A stretch of DNA of 23,758 nt from Pseudomonadota bacterium (GTDB taxonomy: Bacteria; Pseudomonadota; Gammaproteobacteria; Xanthomonadales; Xanthomonadaceae): the NCBI GenBank assembly GCA_023388715.1, contig JAEWFT010000033.1, positions 1-23,758 of the forward strand, written 5' to 3'. The translations under genes were made by a program, and so were the position numbers. The notes under the pieces are model-generated. The model saw only the letters and a list, made by a program, of their open reading frames with translations, did no database searches and was not told the origin of the DNA. Within the stretch, counting starts at the first letter, position 1. Every line of letters starts with the position of its first letter. Positions 15,775-23,758 of this stretch are shown piece by piece.

Positions 15775-16098
15775 TCAGTCTACCGGTGTCGCGCCCTCGG
15801 CCACCCAGTGGAGGTAGGCGGGCAGGCCATCGCAGGCTTCGACCGCGACCAGCTCCGGCAGTTCATACGGGTGCACCTCCGGCAGCCGCGCTTGCAGCGC
15901 GGGGTAGCGCAGGGCGGTGGTCTTGATCACTAGCAGCACCTCGTCCGCCTGCTCGAACGCGCCGCGCCAGCGATAGGTCGAATGCACCCCGGGCAGCACG
16001 TTGACGCAGGCGGCCAGCTGCTCGGTGACCAGCAGCGCCGCGATGCGCTCGGCGCTGGCGCGGTCGGGGCAGGCGGTGAGGCAGACCAGCACGGACAT
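15775..16098 (-). CDS. cutA: CutA-family divalent-cation tolerance protein
   Basis: 107 residues from ATG 16098, the usual size for this small trimeric ferredoxin-fold protein. Conserved family blocks are present: the N-terminal strand VLVCLTACPD, LAACVNVLPGVHSTYRWRG, EVLLVIKT, and HPYELPELVAV near the C-terminus. CutA was named for copper tolerance in E. coli, but much of that phenotype belongs to the linked dsbD, and its biochemical role is unsettled. Here too cutA lies directly upstream of dsbD (4 nt gap) and probably leads a cutA-dsbD-tlpA transcript. It is divergent from groES across a 162-nt regulatory region. No clear promoter for cutA itself was identified. Confidence 0.96.
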   Translation of the reverse strand: MSVLVCLTACPDRASAERIAALLVTEQLAACVNVLPGVHSTYRWRGAFEQADEVLLVIKTTALRYPALQARLPEVHPYELPELVAVEACDGLPAYLHWVAEGATPVD

Positions 16099-16120
16099 CC
16101 GCGAAGGATAGCGCCACCCC

Positions 16121-16148
16121 CTTGAAAGGCCCCGCCCCCGCCCCATCT
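16121..16148 (+). promoter_or_regulatory. Heat-shock (sigma-32) promoter of groESL
   Basis: CTTGAAA at 16121-16127, preceded by a C-run, is followed after 13 nt by CCCCATCT at 16141-16148. Both match the RpoH consensus (CTTGAA and CCCCATNT) with acceptable spacing. Transcription would begin near 16155, leaving a leader of about 105 nt before groES that includes the palindrome at 16188-16214. Confidence 0.85.
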
Positions 16149-16187
16149 TCGGTGCATCCGGGTTCGCCCGGTTTTCACGTCCGCGAA

Positions 16188-16214
16188 TTGGCAGTCGACT
16201 GGCGCGACTGCTAG
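16188..16214. promoter_or_regulatory. CIRCE-like inverted repeat (possible HrcA operator)
   Basis: TTGGCAGTC (16188-16196), nine spacer bases, then GACTGCTAG (16206-16214). The consensus CIRCE element is TTAGCACTC-N9-GAGTGCTAA. The arm length, the exact 9-nt spacer and 14 of 18 arm positions agree, and one pair of differences is compensatory and keeps the palindrome. HrcA is known in Xanthomonadaceae; hrcA is not in this window. The site overlaps the housekeeping promoter and lies in the leader of the heat-shock transcript. Confidence 0.5.
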
Positions 16215-16217
16215 AAT
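16188..16217 (+). promoter_or_regulatory. Probable sigma-70 promoter of groESL
   Basis: TTGGCA (16188-16193) and TAGAAT (16212-16217) are separated by 18 nt; each matches the sigma-70 consensus at five of six positions. Transcription would begin near 16224, giving a leader of about 36 nt with an AGAGG ribosome-binding site before groES. It would provide basal expression alongside the sigma-32 promoter. Confidence 0.6.
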
Positions 16218-16260
16218 CGCCGGGTTTTTCCCCATCAATCAACCATTTGCAGAGGTTGTC

Positions 16261-16551
16261 ATGTCCCAAATCAAGCCGCTGTTCGACCGCGTGGTCATCA
16301 AGCGCATGGAAGAAGAAAAGCTGTCCGCGGGTGGCATCGTGATCCCGGACACCGCCACCGAGAAGCCGATTAAGGGCGAAGTGGTCGCCGTGGGCAGCGG
16401 CAAGGTGCTGGACAACGGCCAGGTGCGCGCCCCCTCGGTCAAGGTCGGCGACAAGGTCCTGTTCGGCAAGTACAGCGGCACCGAGGTCAAGCTCGACGGC
16501 ACCGACCTGCTGGTGGTGAAGGAAGACGACCTGTTCGCGATCCTCGACTGA
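16261..16551 (+). CDS. groES: Co-chaperonin GroES (Hsp10)
   Basis: 96 residues from ATG 16261, with AGAGG in good position upstream. The family blocks are complete: N-terminal IKPLFDRVVIKRMEEE, the mobile loop KLSAGGIVIPDTATEKP that contacts GroEL, GEVVAVGSGK, the roof region and VKVGDKVLFGKYSGTEVK, ending VVKEDDLFAILD. The heptamer caps GroEL and closes the folding chamber in the cytoplasm. It is followed after 52 nt by groEL, with no terminator between, so the two form a bicistronic operon. Expression is likely heat-induced through the RpoH promoter at 16121. Confidence 0.98.
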   Translation: MSQIKPLFDRVVIKRMEEEKLSAGGIVIPDTATEKPIKGEVVAVGSGKVLDNGQVRAPSVKVGDKVLFGKYSGTEVKLDGTDLLVVKEDDLFAILD

Positions 16552-16603
16552 TCGCGCGTCGTTCCACCGCTACTCCAATCGAATTCTCATCGAGGTAATT
16601 GCA

Positions 16604-18244
<1,641 letters not shown>

Positions 18245-18269
18245 TCCGCCTGCGCTGCAAGCAACACGA

Positions 18270-18299
18270 GAAGCCCCGCTCAGGCGGGGCTTCTTTTTT
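18270..18299 (+). terminator. Intrinsic terminator of groESL
   Basis: A perfect 10-bp stem (GAAGCCCCGC 18270-18279 with GCGGGGCTTC 18284-18293), a TCAG tetraloop and a run of six T at 18294-18299. It lies 25 nt after the groEL stop and separates the chaperonin operon from the following oxidoreductase gene. Confidence 0.95.
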
Positions 18300-18346
18300 G
18301 CGCGCCGCCCGCCGATGATCGATGGCTTCCCGAGCGGCGAACACGC

Positions 18347-19975
18347 ATGCGCGCGTCCAACGGCGACGACGTCCTGATCATCGGCGGCGGCCACAACGGC
18401 CTGGTCTGCGCGGCGTACCTCGCCGGCGCCGGGCTGAAGGTGCGCGTGCTCGAGCGCCGCCACATCGTTGGCGGCGCGGCGGTGACCGAGGAGTTCCATC
18501 CGGGCTTCCGCAACTCCGTGGCCAGCTACACGGTCAGCCTGCTCAACCCGGCGGTGATCCGCGACCTGCGCCTGCACGCGCACGGGCTGCGGGTGGCCGA
18601 GAGGCCCTACGCCAATTTCCTGCCGCTGCCGGACGGGCGCAGTTTCCGCCTGGGCGGCGAGCACACGCAGGCGGAAGTGGCGAAGTGGTCCGCGCGCGAC
18701 GCGCAGCGGCTGCCCGCCTACTACGCGATGCTGGACCGCCTCGTCGTCGTGCTGCGCGAGCTGATGCGGCGCACGCCGCCCAACGTGTCAAATCGCTTCG
18801 TGCTCGGGGACTGGATCAACTCCGCCTCGGTGGCAAGGCAGCTGAAGTCGCTGGACATGCGCGGCCGTCGCGACCTGCTGGACCTGTTCACCAAGTCCGC
18901 CGGCGAGCTGCTCGACGACTGGTTCGAGGGCGCGCCGCTGAAGGCCGCGTTGGGCTGGGATTCGGTGGTCGGCAATTTCGCCAGCCCCTACACGCCCGGC
19001 AGCGCCTACGTGCTGCTGCACCACGTGTTCGGCGAGGTCAACGGCAAGGCCGGCGCGTGGGGCCACGCGATCGGCGGCATGGGCGCGATCACCCAGGCCA
19101 TGCGCAAGGAGTGCGAGGCGCGCGGGGTCGCCATCGAGACCGATGCGGAGGTAACGCGGCTGCTGGTGGACGCTGGCAAGGCGGTGGGCGTTGCATTGGC
19201 GGACGGCCGTGAGCTGCGCGCCGCCACCATCGCCAGCAACCTCAACCCGAAGCTGCTGTACACGCGGCTGGTGGAGCCCGGCCAGCTCGACGACGACACC
19301 GACCAGCGCATCCGACGCTACCGCTGCGGCTCCGGCACGTTCCGCATGAACGTGGCGCTGTCCGAGCTGCCGGACTTCACCGCGATGCCGGGGACGGCGC
19401 TGCAGCCCCACCACCAGAGCGGGATCCTGATCGGGCCGTCGCTGCAGTATTTCGAGCAGGCCTATTTCGATGCGAAGTCGCGCGCGCACAATCCGGGCTG
19501 GGCGCGCCAGCCGATCGTCGAGGTGGTGATCTCATCGACCCTGGACGACACCCTGGCGCCCGCCGGGCAGCATGTCGCCAGCCTGTTCTGCCAGCAGGTC
19601 AATCCGGTCATCGACGACGCGCACGGCGGCTGGGACGCGCACCGCGACACGGTGGCGAAGCTGATGATCGACACCGTCGACGCCTACGCGCCGAACTTCG
19701 CCCGCAGCGTGTTGGGCTTTGACGCGCTGAGTCCGCTCGACCTGGAGCGGCGCATCGGCCTGGTCGGTGGCGACATCTTCCACGGCGCGCTGGGGCTGGA
19801 CCAGATGTTCAGCGCGCGCCCGCTGCTGGGGCAGGGCAGCTACCGCGGCGCGTTCGCCAATCTCTACCTGTGCGGTTCGGGCAGCCATCCGGGGGGCGGC
19901 GTCACCGGGCTGCCGGGGCGCAACGCCGCACGCGAGATCCTCAAGGACCTCGGGCGGCGTCCACGCCCGGCGTGA
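18347..19975 (+). CDS. FAD-dependent oxidoreductase of the phytoene-desaturase/PYROXD2 group
   Basis: 542 residues from ATG 18347 (ribosome-binding site weak). The N-terminal FAD-binding Rossmann motif is IIGGGHNGLVCAAYLAGAG (about 11-29), with the ribose-binding acid in VLERRHIVGGAA. The middle carries the hydrophobic substrate region. The C-terminal FAD segment FANLYLCGSGSHPGGGVTGLPGRNAA is the version typical of COG1233 proteins close to human PYROXD2, rather than of carotenoid CrtI enzymes. No carotenoid-synthesis genes are nearby. Substrate and reaction are unknown; oxidation or desaturation of a lipid-like molecule is a reasonable guess only. It is transcribed separately from groEL, after a strong terminator, and the next possible terminator is about 105 nt beyond its stop. 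Confidence 0.88.
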   Translation: MRASNGDDVLIIGGGHNGLVCAAYLAGAGLKVRVLERRHIVGGAAVTEEFHPGFRNSVASYTVSLLNPAVIRDLRLHAHGLRVAERPYANFLPLPDGRSFRLGGEHTQAEVAKWSARDAQRLPAYYAMLDRLVVVLRELMRRTPPNVSNRFVLGDWINSASVARQLKSLDMRGRRDLLDLFTKSAGELLDDWFEGAPLKAALGWDSVVGNFASPYTPGSAYVLLHHVFGEVNGKAGAWGHAIGGMGAITQAMRKECEARGVAIETDAEVTRLLVDAGKAVGVALADGRELRAATIASNLNPKLLYTRLVEPGQLDDDTDQRIRRYRCGSGTFRMNVALSELPDFTAMPGTALQPHHQSGILIGPSLQYFEQAYFDAKSRAHNPGWARQPIVEVVISSTLDDTLAPAGQHVASLFCQQVNPVIDDAHGGWDAHRDTVAKLMIDTVDAYAPNFARSVLGFDALSPLDLERRIGLVGGDIFHGALGLDQMFSARPLLGQGSYRGAFANLYLCGSGSHPGGGVTGLPGRNAAREILKDLGRRPRPA

Positions 19976-20039
19976 CCCAGCCGCAATAACTGCACCCGCG
20001 CGTCCTATTTTGCAGCGCAGCGTGCATCGTCATAACGCT

Positions 20040-20120
20040 TCCTTCACGATCGGTTTGCGTCCCGACGTGGGGGAGGGAGCAAGCCCGCTGAGACCTTGAG
20101 TCTGAGCGGGCTTTTTATTT
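20040..20120 (+). ncRNA. Candidate small RNA before glnE
   Basis: The 185-nt gap between the oxidoreductase and glnE contains a moderate promoter-like pair, TTTGCA (20009-20014) and CATAAC (20031-20036) with 16-nt spacing, followed by about 78 nt ending in an intrinsic terminator. The would-be transcript starts with a small CGTC/GACG stem, has an unpaired purine-rich GGGGGAGGGAG stretch, and closes with the terminator hairpin. No open reading frame fits. Xanthomonadaceae are known to express terminator-ended intergenic sRNAs of this size, but I cannot assign a family. The simpler reading is a distal terminator for the upstream gene. Confidence 0.3.
20081..20120 (+). terminator. Intrinsic terminator upstream of glnE
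   Basis: AAGCCCGCT (20081-20089) pairs with AGCGGGCTT (20105-20113). One G-G mismatch is followed by a further AGAC/GTCT stem around a CTTGA loop, and the hairpin runs into CTTTTTATTTT. It ends either the oxidoreductase transcript or a small RNA and isolates glnE from upstream transcription. Confidence 0.9.
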
Positions 20121-20160
20121 TGCCGGCGGGCGGTCGGCGCGGCGATGCCACAATCGGGCC

Positions 20161-22956
20161 ATGACCGAAGACGCCGCCGCCTTCGACGAGATCGGCCAGC
20201 GCGCGCTGGAGCGCCTGCAGCAGGCCGCCTGCGCGCCGGCGGAACCGGCCCACCAGGCGCTGGTGGGACGGCTGGCGATCGCCAGCGATTTCGCGATCGA
20301 TACCCTGGCCGCGCAGCCCGAGCTGTTGCCGCGCCTGCTCGCCGATGCCGGCACGGCGCTGGCGGCGCCGACCCTATTGGCAGGCAACCGCGACGATTGG
20401 TCGCGCTTGTTGCGTCGGTACCGGCAGGCGGAATCCACCCGGCTGGTGTGGCGCGACGCGGTCGAGGGCGCGGCGGTCGACGAGATCCTCGCCGGCAGCA
20501 CGGCGCTCGCCGATGCCTGCCTGCAGGTGGCGCTGGAGGCGCTGGAAGCCGTGTTCCTGGAGCGCCACGGCACCGTCCGCGACGATGCCGGCGCGGCGCA
20601 ACGGCTGGTCGTGTTCGCGCTGGGCAAGCTGGGGGGCGGCGAGCTGAATTTCAGTTCCGACGTCGACCTTGTCTATGCCTACGAGCACGAAGGCACCTCC
20701 GACGGTCCGCGCGCACTGGCGGCCGCGGACTACTTCGCGCGGCTGGGGCAACAGCTGGCGCGGCTGCTGGATGAAGTCACCGGCGACGGCTTCTGCCATC
20801 GGGTCGACCTGCGCCTGCGCCCGTTCGGCAATGCCGGCCGGCTGGCGCTGTCGTTCAATGCGATGGAGTTGTACTTCCAGCGCGAGGGCCGCGACTGGGA
20901 GCGCTATGCCTGGCAGAAGGCGCGCCCGGGGGCCGGTGACCTCGCCGCCGGAGCGCGCCTGCTCGCGATGCTGCAGCCGTTCGTCTACCGCCGCTACCTG
21001 GACTATGGCGCGCTCGACGGCCTGCGCGCGATGAAGGCGATGATCGCCGCCGAGGTGGCGCGCAAGGACCTCGCCGACGACATCAAGCGAGGTCCGGGCG
21101 GCATCCGCGAGATCGAATTCCTGGCGCAGGCGCTGCAGCTGATCCGCGGTGGCCGCGAAGCGCCGCTGCGCGAGCGCCGCCTGCTGCCCGCGTTGCAGGC
21201 GCTGGTGGCGGGCGGGCACGTCGATGCGCGCGCCGGCGATGGCCTGGCACAGGCCTACCGGTTCCTGCGCCGGCTGGAGAATCGCCTGCAGATGCTGGGC
21301 GACCGCCAGACCCACGCGCTGCCGCAGGCGCCACTGGCGCGCGCGCGCATCGCGCACGGCCTTGGTTACGACGGCTGGCCGGCACTGCGGGCTGAGCTGG
21401 ACGCGCAGCGGGCGCTGGTGGCGGAGGAATTCGGTGCCCTGCTGGCGCCGCGCACCCGCGCCAGCGGCGACGGCGACCTGCAGCAGTACTGGTGCGGCTT
21501 GCCGGATTCCGGCGAGGCCGGCACGCTGGCCGCGGAAGGATTCGATGCCGCGGAGGAGCTGCATCGCAGCCTGGCCGATCTTGCCCGCGCGCCCGCCGTG
21601 CGCGATCTTTCGGACGCGGCGCGCGCGCGCCTGGGCCGGGTGGTGCCGACCCTGCTGCGGGCCGCCGCCGGCAGCGGCCAGCCGGACGTGGTGTTGCGCC
21701 GGATGCTGCCATTGCTGCACACGCTGCTGCGCCGCGCCAGCTACCTGGCCCTGCTCGACGAGCAGCCCGCCGCGCTGCAGCGGCTGATCGATGCGCTGGC
21801 CCGCAGTGCGCTGCTGGGCGAACGCCTGGCCGCCCACCCGCTCCTGCTGGACGAGTTGCTGGACCTGCGCGTGGGTGGCGAACTGCCGGATGCACGCGCG
21901 ATGCAGGACGCGTGCAATGCCGCCATCGCGGGCCGCGACACCGAGGCGGGGCTGGATGCACTCAACGAAGTCCGGCAGGCACTCAGCTTCCGCCTGGCGC
22001 TGGCCCTGCTGGATGGCCGCATGGAGGCGCAGGACTGCGCGCAGCGGCTGGCGTGGCTGGCCGACGCGGTGGTCGCGTGCGTGCTGGCAATGGCGCGCGA
22101 GGACCTGCACCGCCAGCACGGCGGGATCGAAGGCGCCTCCTTCCTCGTGCTGGGCTACGGCAGCCTGGGCGGCAAGGAGCTGGGCTTCGGCTCCGACCTC
22201 GACCTGGTGTTCCTCTACGACGCGCCTGCCGACGCGATGTCGGACGGCGCCCGCCCCTTGGAGGCGTCGCGGCTGTTCCTGCGGCTGGCGCAGAAGATCG
22301 TGGCGCTGCTGGAAACCCGCACCGGGGCCGGCCGCCTGTTCGACGTCGACGTGCGGCTGCGCCCCGATGGCGCCAAGGGGCTGCTGGTGTCGAGCATCGC
22401 CAGCTTCGCCGAGTACCAGCGCGAGCGCGCGTGGACATGGGAGCACCAGGCGCTGGCGCGTGCGCGCTGGGTCGCGGGAGACGAGGCGCTGGGACAGCAG
22501 TATCGCGCGCTGCGCGCCGAGATCCTGTCGCGCCCGCGCGACCGGGTCGCGCTGTGCAACGACGTGTCGGAGATGCGCCAGCGCATGCGCCGCCAGCTGG
22601 ATCGCAGCAGCGGCGCGCTGTTCGACCTCAAGCAGGGCGAGGGCGGCCTGGTCGACCTCGAGTTCCTGCTGCAGTTCCTGATCCTGCGCGATGGCGCGCA
22701 CTCGCCGGCGCTGGCGAAACCACGGGCGACGCCCGGCATGCTCGATGCCGCGCTGGCCGCCGGCAGCCTGGACGCCGACTGCCACGCGCGCCTGCTGGCG
22801 GCGCACGCGCGGATGCTGGATGCCGGGCTGCGCTGCACCCTGGACCGCCGCCCGCGGCAGGTGCCGTACGACGCGCAGATCAACGCGGCGCGCCAGTGCG
22901 TTCGCGACGCCGTGCAGGCCTTCGGCTTGTCCTTCGACGCCGCGCCGGCGTCCTAG
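20161..22956 (+). CDS. glnE: Bifunctional glutamine synthetase adenylyltransferase/deadenylylase
   Basis: 931 residues (E. coli GlnE is 946). It has the two homologous nucleotidyltransferase domains of the family: the N-terminal deadenylylase with ALGKLGGGELNFSSDVDLVY (about 157-176) and RVDLRLRPFGNAG, and the C-terminal adenylyltransferase with GYGSLGGKELGFGSDLDLVFLY (about 663-684) and DVDVRLRPDGAKGLLVSS. Each contains the paired aspartates (DVD, DLD) that bind the metals. Helical regulatory regions separate them. The enzyme adds AMP to, or removes it from, a tyrosine of glutamine synthetase in response to PII and glutamine. The ATG has no clear ribosome-binding site; a CACAAT box (20149-20154) lies 6 nt upstream, so a very short leader or leaderless mRNA is possible. 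It ends in a CTAG shared with the convergent gene. Confidence 0.97.
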   Translation: MTEDAAAFDEIGQRALERLQQAACAPAEPAHQALVGRLAIASDFAIDTLAAQPELLPRLLADAGTALAAPTLLAGNRDDWSRLLRRYRQAESTRLVWRDAVEGAAVDEILAGSTALADACLQVALEALEAVFLERHGTVRDDAGAAQRLVVFALGKLGGGELNFSSDVDLVYAYEHEGTSDGPRALAAADYFARLGQQLARLLDEVTGDGFCHRVDLRLRPFGNAGRLALSFNAMELYFQREGRDWERYAWQKARPGAGDLAAGARLLAMLQPFVYRRYLDYGALDGLRAMKAMIAAEVARKDLADDIKRGPGGIREIEFLAQALQLIRGGREAPLRERRLLPALQALVAGGHVDARAGDGLAQAYRFLRRLENRLQMLGDRQTHALPQAPLARARIAHGLGYDGWPALRAELDAQRALVAEEFGALLAPRTRASGDGDLQQYWCGLPDSGEAGTLAAEGFDAAEELHRSLADLARAPAVRDLSDAARARLGRVVPTLLRAAAGSGQPDVVLRRMLPLLHTLLRRASYLALLDEQPAALQRLIDALARSALLGERLAAHPLLLDELLDLRVGGELPDARAMQDACNAAIAGRDTEAGLDALNEVRQALSFRLALALLDGRMEAQDCAQRLAWLADAVVACVLAMAREDLHRQHGGIEGASFLVLGYGSLGGKELGFGSDLDLVFLYDAPADAMSDGARPLEASRLFLRLAQKIVALLETRTGAGRLFDVDVRLRPDGAKGLLVSSIASFAEYQRERAWTWEHQALARARWVAGDEALGQQYRALRAEILSRPRDRVALCNDVSEMRQRMRRQLDRSSGALFDLKQGEGGLVDLEFLLQFLILRDGAHSPALAKPRATPGMLDAALAAGSLDADCHARLLAAHARMLDAGLRCTLDRRPRQVPYDAQINAARQCVRDAVQAFGLSFDAAPAS

Positions 22957-23758
22957 CGCAGCAGGCGCGCGCGCACGAGTTCGGCAATGCGCGCGGTTTC
23001 GCGCAGCGGGACGGCGGGGTAGCTGGCCAGCGCGTCGTCCAGCGGATGGACGTGGCCACCCTCCTGCAGCGCGGCGAGGAAGCGCGCCAGGCGTCCGCGC
23101 GCGATTTCCGGTTGCCAGGCGAACACCGGCACACCGCACGCCGCCGCCTCGCTGAGCATGTTCACCGAGTCCGGGGTGCACACGATGCGGCTGGCGTGGG
23201 CAAGCAGGCCGGCATAGGGATTCGTACCGTCGCCTGCATCGCGCCAGCGCAGGCCGGGCAGGTCCGGGGGCAGCCCGCCGATGGCAGCGCGCCATGCCGG
23301 CGGGGTACGCCGCGAGGCCACCACGCTGAAGCTGCCGCGTTCGGCGGCCGCGTGCGCGGCGAGTCGGCGCAGCAAGCCAGCGAAGTCATCCGCGCTGGCG
23401 TCGGCGTGCCGCGTGGGACCGCCGACCAGCAGGACCGTATGCGGGGCCGGCAGGTCGGCGAAGGTCGCGAACGCCGCGCGCGCCTGCTGCAACCAGGCAG
23501 CGTCCACCGGGTGCAGGCTGCCAAGCGTGTGTAGGACGTTCTCGCCCGACACGGCGTCATGCCGCGGCGCGACCACCAGATCCCAGTGCCGCGGGTGGAT
23601 CCGCGGATCGAGCAGCTGCACCACTGCCCTGCCGCGCGTACGCAGCAGGCGGGTGGCCAACGCGGCCTGGCGCCCGCAGCCGATCGTGGCATCCGCTTGC
23701 GGCACTGCGTCCAGTCGCAGCGCGCGCGCGGCCAGCGGCAGCCGGCGTGGCGCCAGCC
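22953..23758 (-). CDS. ELM1/DUF1022 family protein, N-terminus outside window
   Basis: The frame is open through the right edge, and 267 C-terminal residues are visible; the GTG at 23705 is an internal codon, because the coding-like sequence continues upstream (LPLAARALRLD). Family features include TIGCGRQAALATRLL, VVQLLDPRIHPRHWDLVVAPRHD, ENVLHTLGSLHPV, TVLLVGGPTRH and IVCTPDSVNMLSEAAACGVPVFAW. The latter resembles the nucleotide-sugar-binding part of GT-B glycosyltransferases. This is the Mito_fiss_Elm1 (DUF1022) family, named after a plant mitochondrial-fission protein. Bacterial members are widespread and uncharacterised, with links to the cell envelope suggested by gene context elsewhere. 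It converges on glnE; both stop codons use the same palindromic CTAG at 22953-22956. Confidence 0.85.
   Translation of the reverse strand, partial: LAPRRLPLAARALRLDAVPQADATIGCGRQAALATRLLRTRGRAVVQLLDPRIHPRHWDLVVAPRHDAVSGENVLHTLGSLHPVDAAWLQQARAAFATFADLPAPHTVLLVGGPTRHADASADDFAGLLRRLAAHAAAERGSFSVVASRRTPPAWRAAIGGLPPDLPGLRWRDAGDGTNPYAGLLAHASRIVCTPDSVNMLSEAAACGVPVFAWQPEIARGRLARFLAALQEGGHVHPLDDALASYPAVPLRETARIAELVRARLLR

Noticed and set aside
13569..15926. 785-codon plus-strand open frame opposite dsbD
   Set aside because: Low-complexity Arg/Gln/Gly/His composition and exact opposition to the well-supported dsbD gene mark it as a codon-bias shadow.
20120..20154. sigma-70 promoter directly before glnE (TTGCCG and CACAAT)
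   Set aside because: The spacing is 23 nt, too long for a functional pair; only the CACAAT box is kept as a remark under glnE.
20374..23295. 973-codon minus-strand open frame opposite glnE
   Set aside because: It spans the antisense of glnE and part of the ELM1-family gene in another frame, with Ala/Arg/Gln-rich sequence and no domain. It is a shadow of glnE.

Overview
The window is about 23.8 kb of very GC-rich, tightly packed chromosomal DNA. Protein similarity and gene order point to a gammaproteobacterium of the Lysobacteraceae/Xanthomonadaceae, of the Lysobacter, Luteimonas or Thermomonas kind. Supporting this are the aroQ-accB-accC-prmA-fis order, a cutA-dsbD-tlpA block divergent from groES-groEL, and -10 boxes of the GCTAGAAT type. 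This assignment is inference from family resemblance; no search was run. The content is mostly core metabolism and housekeeping. I see no prophage, CRISPR array, tRNA, rRNA or complete insertion sequence.

Layout. Positions 1-543 hold the 3' part of a DOPA-dioxygenase-like gene. It converges on an ABC exporter pair (permease, then ATPase, both minus strand). These resemble E. coli YbbP/YbbA and, as in E. coli, diverge from tesA (3748-4356). A short 86-bp palindromic element (4357-4442) lies between tesA and purD and supplies the last codons and stop of purD. From there to 16098 everything is on the minus strand. In transcription order the genes are cutA, dsbD, tlpA, aroQ, accB, accC, prmA, a DUF3426 membrane protein, fis, purH, a Ca2+/Na+-antiporter-like gene and purD. 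Many junctions are 1-4 nt overlaps (TGATG, ATGA), which suggests translational coupling. The plus strand then carries groES-groEL behind a well-formed heat-shock promoter and a housekeeping promoter overlapped by a CIRCE-like palindrome, closed by a strong terminator. After this come an FAD-dependent oxidoreductase (PYROXD2-like), a 185-nt gap with a terminator and a possible small RNA, and glnE. A convergent ELM1-family gene runs off the right end.

How the genes fit together. cutA-dsbD-tlpA is an envelope thiol-redox unit: DsbD carries electrons across the inner membrane and TlpA is a likely client. aroQ-accBC-prmA supplies shikimate-pathway and fatty-acid precursors plus a ribosomal-protein methyltransferase. 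The purH and purD genes of purine synthesis flank an antiporter gene. GroESL is the chaperonin, and GlnE controls glutamine synthetase.

I found no clear new multi-gene system. The points most worth a second look are the palindromic element that re-ends purD, a DsbD with two complete N-terminal redox domains in tandem, the CIRCE-like operator over the groESL promoter, a coding-like 5' extension of aroQ, a possible small RNA before glnE, and a DUF3426 protein lacking its usual zinc ribbon.
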